Below, in pieces: positions 36,133-45,166 of a DNA stretch of 45,166 nt. Origin of the DNA: an uncultured Pelagibacteraceae bacterium (GTDB lineage: Bacteria; Pseudomonadota; Alphaproteobacteria; Pelagibacterales; Pelagibacteraceae); contig CACENP010000010.1 in NCBI GenBank assembly GCA_902560815.1, forward strand, positions 1-45,166, written 5' to 3'. Made by a program: the position numbers and the translations under genes. Below the pieces are notes generated by a model. That model did no database searches. It was not told the DNA's origin and worked only from the letters and a program-made list of their open reading frames with translations. Within the stretch, counting starts at the first letter, position 1, and each line of letters begins with the position of its first letter.

Positions 36133-37065
36133 TTAGTTTAATTTTTTTGCTTTTCTGATGTCTAAATTAATTTGTTTTTTTAATTGGTTTATATTTTTAA
36201 ATTTCTTTTCTTTTCTTATAAAGTCTATGAACTCAATAGTTAAGCGCTTATTATAAAGATTCCTTGAAAAATTAAATATGTGAACCTCTAAAAGTATTTC
36301 TTTTTGATTAAAAGTTGGCCTATAACCTAAATTTGCAATGCCACTTAATAATTTTTTATTTTTATTTATTAAAATATTCACTGCATATACTCCGGGTTTT
36401 GCAATAACATAATCGTTTAGTTTAATATTGCATGTCGGAAATCCAATTTTTCGACCCATTTTTCTTCCCACACTTACTTTTCCATCTATCGACCAATTTC
36501 GATCTAAATATCTATTAACAATATTAATTTTCCCATTAGATATTAATTTTCTAATTAATGTAGATGAAATAATTTTAGTTTTTTTCTTTAGAGGTTTAGG
36601 ATTAATTATTTTAAAATTATATTTTTTTTCAAAAAATTTTAATTTATTTACATTTCCTTCTCTTTTATTACCAAACCTAAAATTATTACTAACAAAAATA
36701 TATTTTGGTCTAAGTTTCTTAAATAAAACACTGTCAATAAATTTTATGTAATTCATTTTTGAAAATTTTTTATCAAACTTTTTAATTACAACAAAGTCTA
36801 TTTTAAGTTTCTCAAAGGAATTTATTTTTTGATTTAGATTAGAAATTTTAAAGTTTTTTAATTTTTTATTAAAAAACATTTTGGGCATAGGATCAAAAGT
36901 TAACACACCAATTTTTATTTTATGTTTTTTTTTATATTTTTTTGCAAAATTAAATAGCTTTTGATGTCCAATATGCAAACCGTCAAAATTACCAATTAAT
37001 AAAATTGAATTTTTATAATTTTTGGAAACAGAAAAATTTTTATATAGCTTCAATTTTTTTACCAT
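36133..37065 (-). CDS. ribF: Bifunctional riboflavin kinase / FAD synthetase
   Basis: A 310-residue enzyme that makes FMN and FAD. The N-terminal nucleotidyltransferase domain has 'GNFDGLHIGHQKLF', and the C-terminal kinase domain has 'GRKMGRKIGFPTCNI' and 'KPGVYAVNI'. The sequence is extremely Lys/Asn/Phe-rich. It overlaps the upstream HAD gene by 7 bases and leads into ileS. Confidence 0.94.
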   Translation of the reverse strand: MVKKLKLYKNFSVSKNYKNSILLIGNFDGLHIGHQKLFNFAKKYKKKHKIKIGVLTFDPMPKMFFNKKLKNFKISNLNQKINSFEKLKIDFVVIKKFDKKFSKMNYIKFIDSVLFKKLRPKYIFVSNNFRFGNKREGNVNKLKFFEKKYNFKIINPKPLKKKTKIISSTLIRKLISNGKINIVNRYLDRNWSIDGKVSVGRKMGRKIGFPTCNIKLNDYVIAKPGVYAVNILINKNKKLLSGIANLGYRPTFNQKEILLEVHIFNFSRNLYNKRLTIEFIDFIRKEKKFKNINQLKKQINLDIRKAKKLN

Positions 37066-37877
37066 TTTAATTTTGATTGTATGTAATCAACCTTAGTATT
37101 ATATTTTTTCATAATTTTTTCAAAATTTTCATTTTCTACTTCTTGTCTATGAATTCCATTTGTTATTAATAAGCTAGTAAAATTTTGATTATTAGCTCCT
37201 TTAATGTCTGTATTTAAATTATCCCCTATGCAAAAAACTTTCTTGTTATTTATTTTTGCTGCAAGATTATAAACTTTAGGGTGAGGTTTGCCAAAATATT
37301 CTACTGTTCCCCCTATCTCTTCAAAGACTTTTGCGACTGATCCTGCGCAAAATTCTCTTTCTTGCCCTCTATCGACAATTAAATCTGGATTAGTACAAAT
37401 CATAATTTTATCTATCTCATTCTTTAGTAGTGTTTTGTAGTATGATAATTCTTTTTCATGCTCATCGAATAAACCAGTACAAAGTAAGTATTTGGCTTCA
37501 TTAATTTTTTGAATTTTATTTTTTTTAAAGTTATTAAATAATCCAAAATCTCTAGGTGGTCCAATATGAAAAAAAGTTTTGTCTTTAAAGTTTAGACTTA
37601 AATAATTTAATGCTGCTTCGCCAGATGTGTATACTTTTGAATAATATTTTTGTTCTAATCCCATTTTTTTTAAAAAATTTTTTACATCATTATTGGGTCT
37701 GGGAGCATTGGTGAGTAATACTAGATCTTTGTTTTTCTCTAATAATTTTTCTAAAGCATCGGTAGAGTCTTTGTAAAGTTCAATTCCATTATGTACAACG
37801 CCCCATAAGTCTATAAAGAACAGGTCGTAATGATCTGCAACAGATTTTAGTCCTATATCATCCAAGTCTTTGGTCAT
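37059..37877 (-). CDS. HAD-superfamily hydrolase, TIGR01459 type
   Basis: A 272-residue HAD-IIA hydrolase. The nucleophile region is 'FFIDLWGVVHNG', followed by 'LLTNAPRPN' and, near the C-terminus, 'GKPHPKVYNLA' and 'IGDNLNTDIKGA' for the acidic motif IV. This subfamily is found beside ribF in alphaproteobacteria. The substrate is unknown; sugar phosphates or nucleotides are usual for the group. It is the first gene of the minus-strand operon running to pgi. Confidence 0.88.
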   Translation of the reverse strand: MTKDLDDIGLKSVADHYDLFFIDLWGVVHNGIELYKDSTDALEKLLEKNKDLVLLTNAPRPNNDVKNFLKKMGLEQKYYSKVYTSGEAALNYLSLNFKDKTFFHIGPPRDFGLFNNFKKNKIQKINEAKYLLCTGLFDEHEKELSYYKTLLKNEIDKIMICTNPDLIVDRGQEREFCAGSVAKVFEEIGGTVEYFGKPHPKVYNLAAKINNKKVFCIGDNLNTDIKGANNQNFTSLLITNGIHRQEVENENFEKIMKKYNTKVDYIQSKLKW

Positions 37878-37945
37878 TTTTCAGATATAACTTAAAAATA
37901 ACCATATTTCTTGGTTTTTTTAGGGTTATAAATTTTATAAAGCTT

Positions 37946-37974
37946 CTTGAAATAAAATGGACTCATAGCTATAT
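37946..37974 (+). promoter_or_regulatory. Promoter of groESL, heat-shock-like
   Basis: CTTGAA (37946-37951), a 17-base spacer and CTATAT (37969-37974) lie 28 bases before the groES start. This fits the alphaproteobacterial sigma-32 (RpoH) pattern; shifted by one base it also reads TTGAAA-N17-TATATG, a fair housekeeping promoter. No CIRCE/HrcA inverted repeat is seen in the 124-base gap. Confidence 0.55.
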
Positions 37975-38001
37975 GAAACCTCATATTTATAGGAGTTTTA
38001 T

Positions 38002-38295
38002 ATGAAATTTAAACCGTTACACGACAGAGTTTTAATCGAAGTCCTAGATAGCAGCGAAAAAACTGCTGGAGGCATTATCATACCAGACACAGCCCAAGAA
38101 AAACCACAAGAAGGCAAGGTAGTTGCTATTGGTGGTGGAGCAAAAACTGAAGATGGAAAAATAATTCCAATGGATGTTAAAGTTGGAGACAAGGTTCTAT
38201 TTGGCAAATGGTCAGGAACCGAAGTCAAAATTGATGGAAAAGAATACAGCATAATGAAAGAGTCAGACATTATGGGTATTTCAAAAAGTAAATAA
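38002..38295 (+). CDS. groS: Co-chaperonin GroES
   Basis: A 97-residue subunit of the lid that caps GroEL. It has '[13 protein letters not shown]', the mobile loop '[20 protein letters not shown]' and '[15 protein letters not shown]', all standard. AGGAG at 37991-37995 is a good ribosome binding site. It is 20 bases ahead of groEL in the usual two-gene operon. Confidence 0.98.
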   Translation: MKFKPLHDRVLIEVLDSSEKTAGGIIIPDTAQEKPQEGKVVAIGGGAKTEDGKIIPMDVKVGDKVLFGKWSGTEVKIDGKEYSIMKESDIMGISKSK

Positions 38296-38300
38296 ATTAA

Positions 38301-39971
<1,671 letters not shown>

Positions 39972-39998
39972 CCGTTCTTACTTGAACTAAAAATTATA

Positions 39999-40029
39999 AA
40001 AAGGGCAGTTTTTACTGCCCTTTTTTTTT
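39999..40029 (+). terminator. Strong rho-independent terminator after groEL
   Basis: An 11-bp stem (39999-40009 with 40014-40024, core GGGCAGT / ACTGCCC), a TTTT loop and a run of nine T's (40021-40029). It is the best terminator in the window. The A-rich left flank also gives the minus-strand neighbour (ending at 40042) a weaker reverse signal. Confidence 0.92.
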
Positions 40030-40041
40030 ACTAATAATAAT

Positions 40042-40692
40042 TTAATTATTAAAAACCTTGCCTACTAAAAATAATCCTAAAGCTACCGCAGGTCCAATAC
40101 CAAAAGCAAATAACAAAGTTCCAATTCCTACAGTTCCTCCTAAATACCATCCAACGGCGACTACAGATATTTCAAGAAATGCTCTAACTACAGCAATTGG
40201 TAAGTTTGATATTTCCTGAAGTCCAATCATCAAACCATCTCTTGGTCCTGGTCCTAAATTTGCAACAAGATAAATTCCACCTCCTAATCCAACTGTAAGA
40301 ACAGCTACAAAAGCCAATATAATTTGAGAAATATAATTATCAGGTGTTGGAACAAATTTAATACAAACATCAATCATTACAGCAATTATTAAAGCATTAA
40401 GAATTGTTCCGATTCCAGGTTTTTGTTTTAGTGGTATCCATAGTATTAAAACACCTATACTTACAAACAAAGTAATTGTTCCAATTGAATAATCTATATT
40501 TAAAGAAATACCCTGAGCAAGAACACTCCAAGGAGAAGCTCCGGTAAAGGAAACAATTAACAAGCCTTCTCCTAAACCAAATAATGACAAGCCTAAACAT
40601 AAAAAAAATAAAGTTGAAAATCTTGGCTTAAAATTAAATGGTTTATCTGAACTCCAGTATGTCTTTGGAACTTTTTTTATTGATAAAAACAT
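40042..40692 (-). CDS. YczE/YitT-like membrane protein
   Basis: An integral membrane protein with about five helices, of the YczE/YyaS/YitT type. It shows 'GLSLFGLGEGLLIVSFTGASPWSV' with the family 'G-x-x-P-W' and later 'NLGPGPRDGLMIGL'. Function is unknown; transport is a guess in the family. I chose the ATG at 40692. The frame is open up to 40767, but those extra 25 residues would fill nearly all the divergent promoter space with the DUF6134 gene. Confidence 0.8.
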   Translation of the reverse strand: MFLSIKKVPKTYWSSDKPFNFKPRFSTLFFLCLGLSLFGLGEGLLIVSFTGASPWSVLAQGISLNIDYSIGTITLFVSIGVLILWIPLKQKPGIGTILNALIIAVMIDVCIKFVPTPDNYISQIILAFVAVLTVGLGGGIYLVANLGPGPRDGLMIGLQEISNLPIAVVRAFLEISVVAVGWYLGGTVGIGTLLFAFGIGPAVALGLFLVGKVFNN

Positions 40693-40773
40693 GTAATTAT
40701 ATTTTTTTATAGATAACCTTATAAAGTTAAAATAAACTTTCACAATATAATTAACTTTATTAGTCAATTTTTT

Positions 40774-41452
40774 ATGAAAAAATCAATTTGTACATTTTTT
40801 ATTTTATTCTCATTTTTTAACGTCTTTGCTGATGAATTTAATTACAATAATATATCTAAAAATTGAAATGGATGTGTTAAGAAATGATGAGGTAATTGGT
40901 TATAGTAATTATTTTTTTAAACATACTGGAGATACTATGACTGTGGAAAATTATACAAAGTTTACAGTTGAAATTTTTAATGTAAAAATTTTTTCAATAA
41001 ATAGTAAGTCTAAAGAAATATACCAAAAAAATAAGCTTCTATCTTTTGAATCTTCTACATTGCAAAATGATAAAAAAAAATTTGTAAAGTTAATTTATGA
41101 TCAAAATAAAAATAAATTTATTATAAATGGATCTTCATATGTTGGAGAAGCAAATATAAAAAATATAATTGGAAATTGGTGGAATGCCAAAATATTAGAA
41201 ACAAAAACTCAAATAAGCCCTTTGTCAGGAAGTATAAAAAAACAGGAGGTCAAATTCACAAATAAAGATGAAATTGATTACAAGGGTAAAAAAATTAAAC
41301 TTTTTCAATTTAAGCTAAAATCAACTGAGGATTTGCCAGATGATAAAAAATTAGATTTTGATATTTGGTTGGACCCAAATGAAGGTATAATTTTTAAAGT
41401 AAAATATAATAGACTTGGTAGTTGGGAATATAGATTAAAAAATTATGAATAA
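40774..41452 (+). pseudogene. DUF6134-like exported protein, interrupted by a frameshift
   Basis: ATG at 40774 opens a clear signal peptide (MKKSICTFFILFSFFNVFA, then DEF), but the frame stops at TGA 40864-40866. The rest of the protein is one frame over: 'MDVLRNDEVIGYSNYFF', 'FTVEIFNVKIFS', and a C-terminal 'KLDFDIWLDPNEGIIFKV'. This fits DUF6134, periplasmic proteins of unknown role. Dropping one A from the A5 at 40858-40862 (TCT AAA ATT GAA ATG) joins the parts into about 225 residues. Alternatively the downstream part could start at ATG 40868 without a signal peptide. Confidence 0.75.
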
Positions 41453-41464
41453 ATCAAATTTTTT

Positions 41465-41758
41465 TCAATTTAATATTCTTAAAAGTAATTGATTCATAAA
41501 AGACATAAAAACTATAAAAGAAAGAAAAAAAATAAAATACATAAATGTGACTGCTCTATTTCTTTTTCTTCTAAGTAAAACAAATTTTTTATCATCTAAA
41601 AAAGAAATATCTCTCTTACCAGTGACATGATAATCATAGCTATATCTCCAAACAGACATGCCAAATCTTTTATCTAAATTATTATAATAATTTATCCAAG
41701 CAACTGACCATCGGTATATTAAATATAAAATAAATAAAACTATAGTTGTTGTTAACAT
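41465..41758 (-). CDS. Unknown membrane protein
   Basis: A 97-residue protein I do not recognise. An N-terminal helix (about 3-20) is followed by an aromatic and basic middle ('WINYYNNLDKRFGMSVWRYSYDYHV'-like region) and a second helix (about 69-92). It converges on the DUF6134 gene and is divergent from the TerB/DnaJ gene, 32 bases away. The stable frame and the two clear helices argue that it is real. Confidence 0.6.
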   Translation of the reverse strand: MLTTTIVLFILYLIYRWSVAWINYYNNLDKRFGMSVWRYSYDYHVTGKRDISFLDDKKFVLLRRKRNRAVTFMYFIFFLSFIVFMSFMNQLLLRILN

Positions 41759-41765
41759 ATTAAAT

Positions 41766-41786
41766 TTAAATTATATTATAATTTAA
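41766..41786. repeat. Perfect 10-bp palindrome in a divergent gap
   Basis: TTAAATTATA and TATAATTTAA surround a single central T in the 32-base gap between two divergent genes. Each arm contains TATAAT on its own strand (41777-41782 for the plus gene, 41770-41775 for the minus gene), so it may be a two-way promoter core or an operator. Confidence 0.45.
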
Positions 41787-41790
41787 TCAT

Positions 41791-42516
41791 ATGTCTATCT
41801 GGGGAAGTTTAATTGGTGGAATGATAGGTTTTTCATTAGGTGGGCCTTTTGGAATGCTTTTAGGCTCTTTGCTTGGTGGAAAAATTTCTAGGTCTAGAAC
41901 TGGCCCAGGATTTCAAGCGTCAGCTCAGTCACAGAAAATTTTTGCTTTATCATTAATAGTACTTTCTGCAAAATTAAGTAAAGCAGATGGTCAAGTGAGC
42001 CGTGAAGAATTAATTGCAGTAAAAGATAAGCTTAAAATACCTGAAAATGAAATAGATCAAGTTGGAAAAATTTTTAATAGAGCTAAAGAAGAAAGTACTG
42101 GATATGAACCATATGCAAAACAAATCGCTCAATTTTATCAAGGTCATATCAATGTTCTTGAAGAAGTTATAAATATACTTTTTTATATTGCAGAGTCGGA
42201 TGGAAAGGTCAGCCCATCAGAATTAACAATGATAGAAAATATATCTAAAATATTTGGTCTTACTCAGGCTCAATTTAATAGTATTAGAGAAAGTAGAAAA
42301 GAATCTGACAAACTTAATCCTTATATTGTTTTGGAAAGTAACCCTGATGATGATCTTCATTCAATAAGGAAAAAATATCTTAAATTGAGCAAAGAAAACC
42401 ATCCTGATTTATTAATAAGCAAAGGAGTCCCGCAAGAAGTAATTGATGAAAGCAAAAATAAAATGAGGGCTATAAACTCTGCTTGGGGTCAAATTCAGAA
42501 ACTAAAATCTAATTAA
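41791..42516 (+). CDS. DjlA-like co-chaperone: TerB domain plus J domain
   Basis: A 241-residue protein. The N-terminus is a glycine-rich hydrophobic segment ('[21 protein letters not shown]', about 5-30) that may insert in the membrane. A TerB-like helical domain (about 45-165) has acidic 'KADGQVS' and 'ESDGKVS' repeats. The C-terminal J domain has the essential HPD at 204-206. DjlA-type proteins stimulate DnaK. Its end overlaps aceA by 4 bases. Confidence 0.87.
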   Translation: MSIWGSLIGGMIGFSLGGPFGMLLGSLLGGKISRSRTGPGFQASAQSQKIFALSLIVLSAKLSKADGQVSREELIAVKDKLKIPENEIDQVGKIFNRAKEESTGYEPYAKQIAQFYQGHINVLEEVINILFYIAESDGKVSPSELTMIENISKIFGLTQAQFNSIRESRKESDKLNPYIVLESNPDDDLHSIRKKYLKLSKENHPDLLISKGVPQEVIDESKNKMRAINSAWGQIQKLKSN

Positions 42517-43787
42517 AATTGTTCAGACTCTGTTGAACCATCCATGGCAGTTGTGGAACTTTTGCCTGAACTAATAGTATTTGATACTGCATCGAAATAA
42601 GAAGTGCCAACCTCTCTTTGATGTTTAACACTTGTGTAGCCATCTTTTTCACGAGCGAATTCCTGTTGTTGGATTCTTGAGTATGCAGACATACCTTCTT
42701 TTTTATATTTTTCTGCAAGTTCAAAAATTGCAATATTTTGTGTATGAAATCCAGCAAGAGTAATAAATTGAAATTTATAACCCATTTTACTTATTTCTAC
42801 TTGGAATGAGGCGATCTCTGCATCAGATAAATGTTTTTTCCAATTAAAAGAAGGTGAACAATTATAAGCAAGAAGTTTTCCGGGAAACTTTTGGTGAATT
42901 GCATCGGCAAATTTCTTAGCTTCTTCAAGATTTGGTGTTGCAGTTTCACACCAAATTAAATCAGAGTATGGAGCATAAGCCAATCCTCTTGAAATCGCTT
43001 GTTCAATACCAGATTTTACATAATAAAAACCTTCTGGAGATCTTTCGCCTGTTAAAAAAGGTTTATCATTTTCGTCATGATCATTTGTAATTAATTTTGC
43101 TGCATTCGCATCTGTTCTGGCTAAAATAATTAAAGGAACATCGGCAATATCAGCTGCAAGTCTTGCAGCTTTTAAATTTTTTATCATCGTACTTGTTGGA
43201 ACTAAAACTTTTCCACCCATATGGCCACATTTTTTTTCACTTGCTAATTGATCTTCAAAATGAACACCTGCTGCTCCGGCTTTAATAAATTTTTTTGCAA
43301 GTTCAAAAACATTTAAAGGTCCTCCAAATCCAGCTTCTCCATCCGCAATAATTGGCAACATATAATCAACTTGATTTTCTTTTTTCATGTCACCATCTTG
43401 AATTTCCATGTGTTGGATTTGATCTGCTCTAATTAAGGCATTGTTCATCGAGTCAACTAATTTTGGTGCGCTATCATATGGATATAAAGATTGATCAGGG
43501 TACATTTCACCAGCACTATTTGCATCCGCAGCAACTTGCCAGCCACTCAAATAAATTGCCTTTAATCCTGCTTTTGCATGTTGCACTGCATGGTTTCCTG
43601 ATAGAGAACCCAAAGTATTTACATAAGGTTCTGAATTTAAAAGTTTCCATAACTTCATTGATTGTTGTTTGCATAAAGAATATTCAATTTTAACAGAACC
43701 TTTAAGTCTCTCTATTTCCTCAGGTTTATAATCACGTTTTATTCCTGCAAATCTTTTTAAATCGTATGAAATATTTTCAGCTGACAT
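42513..43787 (-). CDS. aceA: Isocitrate lyase
   Basis: The first enzyme of the glyoxylate shunt, splitting isocitrate to glyoxylate and succinate. The protein has 424 residues. The catalytic signature is K185-K186-C187-G188-H189 in '[11 protein letters not shown]', preceded by the metal-binding '[15 protein letters not shown]' and followed by 'ARTDANAA'. Length is typical of the short bacterial form. It lies 45 bases downstream of a 54-codon ORF on the same strand and close to a divergent ScfR-type regulator, which probably controls it. Confidence 0.97.
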   Translation of the reverse strand: MSAENISYDLKRFAGIKRDYKPEEIERLKGSVKIEYSLCKQQSMKLWKLLNSEPYVNTLGSLSGNHAVQHAKAGLKAIYLSGWQVAADANSAGEMYPDQSLYPYDSAPKLVDSMNNALIRADQIQHMEIQDGDMKKENQVDYMLPIIADGEAGFGGPLNVFELAKKFIKAGAAGVHFEDQLASEKKCGHMGGKVLVPTSTMIKNLKAARLAADIADVPLIILARTDANAAKLITNDHDENDKPFLTGERSPEGFYYVKSGIEQAISRGLAYAPYSDLIWCETATPNLEEAKKFADAIHQKFPGKLLAYNCSPSFNWKKHLSDAEIASFQVEISKMGYKFQFITLAGFHTQNIAIFELAEKYKKEGMSAYSRIQQQEFAREKDGYTSVKHQREVGTSYFDAVSNTISSGKSSTTAMDGSTESEQF

Positions 43788-43832
43788 TTTTATTACGCCT
43801 ATATTTTGATTTTATTAGCTAGAAGATTAAAA

Positions 43833-43997
43833 TTAACTATTATCGCTAAATTGCTCTGTGAATTCATTCATGCCGCTTGATCCCCAGTCGCAATGGTCGT
43901 CTCTTAGATAGATCGGTTTGCTTTTGTATTCAGAACAATCTTGGTGATTAGTAATCTGTAAGCTTTTTTCGTTTATATTTGTTAATTTTTTATCCAT
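43833..43997 (-). CDS. Undescribed 54-residue protein upstream of aceA
   Basis: ATG at 43997 (minus strand) opens 54 codons to TAA at 43833. The peptide is soluble and polar, starts 'MDKKLTNINEKSLQ' and contains H18, C21, H35 and C36 with W38 ('RDDHCDWGSSG'). The composition looks like real coding sequence, with GC-richer codons than the flanking spacer, not AT-rich noise. It is 45 bases ahead of aceA and should share its transcript. A promoter 7 bases upstream suggests it is the first, perhaps leaderless, cistron. I know no family for it. It could also be a regulatory upstream ORF. Confidence 0.6.
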   Translation of the reverse strand: MDKKLTNINEKSLQITNHQDCSEYKSKPIYLRDDHCDWGSSGMNEFTEQFSDNS

Positions 43998-44003
43998 GTA
44001 AAC

Positions 44004-44101
44004 TTATTAATTTACAATATTTACAAATTCAATAAAAAATGCTATTTTCTTTGTAAATAAAGGAAATTTTTTGTAAATTAAAATTTACAATATTTACAAA
44101 T
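44004..44101. promoter_or_regulatory. Operator array and divergent promoters between aceA and the ScfR-type gene
   Basis: Two identical 20-base blocks, each with two TTTACAA half-sites nine bases apart, lie at 44009-44028 and 44082-44101. Two reversed half-sites TTGTAAA lie between them (44051-44057, 44071-44077). On the minus strand, TTGAAT (44032-44027), 17 bases and TAATAA (44009-44004) form a promoter whose spacer is exactly the first block. On the plus strand a -10-like TACAAT (44086-44091) is inside the second block. The half-site resembles the TTTGCAA reported for RamB/ScfR regulators. Autoregulation plus control of aceA is inferred. Confidence 0.65.
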
Positions 44102-45166
44102 GGTAAAAATGAGTCAATTAGATCTAAAAATTGGTCCAAAAATAAAGGGTTTTAGACGCCAGTTAGGGATTCAGGCAAATAAGTTAGCTGAAAAACTTAA
44201 TATTTCCCCTAGCTATTTAACTTTAATTGAGGGTGGAAAAAGAAAAATTGATGCAGATTTACTTTTGAAAATTTGCCAAGAATTAAAAATTGAAGTTTCA
44301 GACCTTGCCGTTAAATCAGACTTAAACTTAGCAAACAATATATCAGAATTACTTGATGATAAATTATTTGATGATTTAGATATTTTAGGTCCTGAAGTAA
44401 AGGATTTAGCAAATACTAATCCAAAAATTGGTAGGGCCTTAATCAGGCTTGGAGATATTTTAAAAAAAAAAGATCACGAACTAGTTAATAAAATAGAAAA
44501 ATTATCAGGTAAGATCGTAGACAGTAGAAAAAGTTCATTTCCTGGAGAAGTTATATCTGATTTTTTACAAGAAAATAAAAATTATTTTCCAAAATTAGAA
44601 GATTTTGCGAATAAAATATTTGATAGAGTAAAGCAAAATAACAGAACGAGATATATAGCTCTTTGTAAATTTTTAGATTCCGAGTACGGAATTACAGTTA
44701 AAGATGTAATTCCTGAGGATGGAAAACCATTTTCAAAAGTTTTCAGCAAAAAAAATAAAGAACTTATATTGTCGGATTATCTCTCGCTAGAAACAAAAAA
44801 ACTACATGCTGCTTCTCAAATTGTTCAGGAAGGAGCTATAGATGAAATCAATAGACTTCTTGAAACTTTTAACTTTCCATCAGAAGAATCTAAGAAATTA
44901 ACCAAAGTTGCTTTATTAAATTATTGTGGGGCAGCAATTTTAATGCCTTACAAACTTTTTCATTCAGAATGTAAAAAATTAAAATATGATTTAGAATTAT
45001 TACAAAATACATTTGCTACATCATTCGAACAGGTAACTCATAGAGTGACTTGCTTAAATGATCCAAATTTACCAGGAGTGCCTTTTCATTTTTTAAGAGT
45101 AGACGTTGCAGGAAATATTTCAAAAAGATTTTCTTTATCAGGTATAGAAATTCCAAGGTACGGGGG
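44100..45166 (+). CDS. ScfR/RamB-type transcriptional regulator (3' end outside window)
   Basis: The frame is open from ATG 44100 to the window end (355 codons). An Xre-type helix-turn-helix is at about residues 10-65 ('LGIQANKLAEKLNISPSYLTLIEGGKR'-like region). The middle is helical and matches the degenerate ImmA/IrrE-like domain of short-chain fatty acyl-CoA regulators: the HExxH is absent, with 'LHAASQIVQEGAID' in its place. 'ATSFEQVTHRVTCL' and 'RVDVAGNISKR' are family hallmarks. A second ATG at 44109 is an alternative start. Such proteins sense acyl-CoA and control glyoxylate-shunt or propionate genes; the divergent aceA is the likely target. Confidence 0.88.
   Translation, partial: MVKMSQLDLKIGPKIKGFRRQLGIQANKLAEKLNISPSYLTLIEGGKRKIDADLLLKICQELKIEVSDLAVKSDLNLANNISELLDDKLFDDLDILGPEVKDLANTNPKIGRALIRLGDILKKKDHELVNKIEKLSGKIVDSRKSSFPGEVISDFLQENKNYFPKLEDFANKIFDRVKQNNRTRYIALCKFLDSEYGITVKDVIPEDGKPFSKVFSKKNKELILSDYLSLETKKLHAASQIVQEGAIDEINRLLETFNFPSEESKKLTKVALLNYCGAAILMPYKLFHSECKKLKYDLELLQNTFATSFEQVTHRVTCLNDPNLPGVPFHFLRVDVAGNISKRFSLSGIEIPRYG

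Noticed and set aside
40693..40767. N-terminal extension of the YczE/YitT protein to 40767
   Set aside because: The added 25 residues are polar and unlike the family, and would leave only 6 bases before the divergent signal-peptide start at 40774.

Overview
The window is a gene-dense, very AT-rich bacterial segment. Intergenic gaps are tiny and many genes overlap by a few bases. The overall picture is a streamlined marine alphaproteobacterium of the SAR11 / Pelagibacterales type: F0 genes kept apart from F1, a retinal-biosynthesis set (crtI-crtB-crtY-blh), ispH-thrB-rnhA in a row, DUF2093 and DUF3035 proteins, a TIGR01459 HAD protein beside ribF, and aceA with a divergent ScfR-type regulator. 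The taxonomic call is an inference from gene content, order and composition; no rRNA gene is present.

Layout. (1) 1-5325, plus strand: a DsbA-like oxidoreductase (cut by the window edge), a short SMC protein, then atpI-atpB-atpE-atpF'-atpF. (2) 5378-12099, plus: carotenoid/retinal genes crtI, crtB, crtY, blh, followed by ispH, homoserine kinase and a frameshifted rnhA, closed by a terminator. (3) 12102-18489, minus: coxB-coxA-coxC-subunit IV-unknown-ctaB-thrC, an aa3-type cytochrome c oxidase operon with its heme O synthase and threonine synthase. (4) 18578-23687, mixed strands: a small two-helix membrane protein, an orphan subunit-III-like protein, SCO1, rsmE, a haloacid dehalogenase, pirin, quinone reductase and DUF2721. 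(5) 23739-31427, plus: ubiA-msbA-waaA-lpxK-lpxL (quinone and lipid A/Kdo), then purD and rsmD, with DUF2093 opposed. (6) 31420-37877, minus: a tight six-gene operon HAD-ribF-ileS-lspA-DUF3035 lipoprotein-pgi (pgi frameshifted). (7) 37946-40029: groES-groEL with a heat-shock-like promoter and a strong terminator. (8) 40042-45166: a YczE/YitT membrane protein, a frameshifted DUF6134 protein, an unknown membrane protein, a TerB/DnaJ protein, isocitrate lyase, a previously unlisted 54-residue ORF in front of it, and the divergent ScfR-type regulator, which runs off the window.

How it fits together. Much of the window is about membrane energy: the terminal oxidase and the F0 sector make and use proton-motive force. 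The crt-blh set makes retinal, the chromophore of proteorhodopsin, although no rhodopsin gene is in the window. Isocitrate lyase and its regulator form a glyoxylate-shunt control unit.

Most notable points: an SMC of 798 residues with no recognisable hinge; three genes (rnhA, pgi, DUF6134) each broken by what looks like one extra A in an A-run; and a dense array of TTTACAA half-sites between aceA and the ScfR gene, one pair of which fills the spacer of a promoter whose predicted start is the ATG of an undescribed small ORF. I did not find a wholly new multi-gene system; the aceA-smORF-regulator control region is the best candidate for something undescribed.
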